Source: Tangfeifania sp.
GTDB lineage: Bacteria; Bacteroidota; Bacteroidia; Bacteroidales; Prolixibacteraceae
Length of the DNA: 5,491 bases
Reading direction: 5' to 3'
NCBI GenBank assembly: GCA_018400515.1
Contig: JAGYMR010000198.1
Span: 1 to 5,491, forward strand
A program made the translations under genes and the position numbers. Each line of letters opens with the position of its first letter. Position 1 is the first letter of the stretch. Of the stretch, positions 5,389-5,491 are shown piece after piece. Below the pieces are notes generated by a model. It searched no databases. It saw only the letters and a program-made list of their open reading frames with translations, and was not told the origin of the DNA.

Positions 5389-5491
5389 ATCCAGCATTTT
5401 ACTGTTTATCCGGACATATTTCACTTTTTTACGGTGATACGTATAAGTAATATGAAGATCACCGTTCTCTCCCTGAATAATGGCAGGATAG
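5383..5491 (-). CDS. C-terminus of a sialidase-like (BNR-repeat) protein (partial, runs off right edge)
   Basis: On the minus strand, an open frame enters from the right edge (first full codon 5490-5488) and reads 35 codons to TGA at 5385-5383. The peptide starts YPAIIQGENGDLHITYTYHR and ends in KMLDL. The pattern S/YPAIIQ...DG.(V/L/I)HITYTY.R..IK(H/Y)V is one I know from the last blade of BNR/sialidase-fold beta-propellers annotated in Bacteroidota as exo-alpha-sialidase or BNR-repeat proteins; here the matching parts are YPAIIQ, GDLHITYTYHR and KVKYV. In such proteins this segment closes the six-bladed propeller. True sialidase activity cannot be claimed, because the catalytic residues lie outside the window and many family members are not sialidases. 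The gene converges on lipB and overlaps its stop by 6 nt (5383-5388), leaving no room for a terminator between them. Confidence 0.72.
   Translation of the reverse strand, partial: YPAIIQGENGDLHITYTYHRKKVKYVRINSKMLDL

Noticed and set aside
5431..5465. Perfect 8-bp inverted repeat ACGGTGAT / ATCACCGT with a 19-nt loop
   Set aside because: It lies within the codons of the sialidase-like C-terminus and has no T-run after it in either direction. Coding constraint or chance explains it better than an operator or terminator.
5452..5491. Possible plus-strand gene start (ATG 5452, MKITVLSLNNG) at the right edge
   Set aside because: The minus-strand frame over the same bases gives a recognisable sialidase-like C-terminus, so this ATG is most likely an antisense shadow.

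Overview
The window looks like an ordinary chromosomal stretch from a member of the Bacteroidota, probably a Bacteroidales or Marinilabiliales relative with moderate GC. This is an inference from several signs. Most start codons lack a Shine-Dalgarno sequence. The AT-rich intergenic DNA carries TATTTTTG octamers that fit the Bacteroidota -7 promoter consensus TAnnTTTG. The genes include a secreted TPR protein, a lipoprotein signal and a sialidase-like C-terminus, all common in that phylum. I see no mobile element, CRISPR array, tRNA, rRNA or phage gene.

The left two thirds (about 1-3536) are transcribed on the minus strand. Read in transcription order there is a 634-aa secreted tetratricopeptide-repeat protein (3536-1632, TTG start), a ten-helix EamA/DMT transporter (1645-761) whose start overlaps the TPR stop by 14 nt, and ruvC, the Holliday-junction resolvase (754-200), 6 nt further on. 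This spacing indicates one operon. After ruvC comes a 148-bp AT-rich gap with a terminator-like hairpin. The window's left edge then catches the first 17 codons of a second minus-strand gene, whose product starts with a lipoprotein signal peptide ending exactly at the lipobox cysteine.

A 249-bp divergent intergenic region (3537-3785) separates this operon from the plus-strand pair lipA (3786-4649) and lipB (4717-5388, GTG start). It holds a TATTTTTG motif facing each way and a 36-codon ORF that ends just before the TPR start. LipB and LipA carry out the two steps of de novo protein lipoylation: octanoyl transfer from acyl carrier protein to the E2 or GcvH lysine, then insertion of two sulfurs. 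Both have every catalytic or cluster-binding residue I looked for. A near-perfect palindrome lies in their 67-bp spacer.

At the right edge a minus-strand gene runs into the window and ends tail-to-tail with lipB, overlapping it by 6 nt. Its last 35 codons resemble the C-terminus of BNR-repeat (sialidase-like) proteins.

I found no clear evidence of an undescribed system. The points most worth a second look are the two edge genes, the short ORF in front of the TTG-started TPR gene, and the lipA-lipB spacer palindrome.
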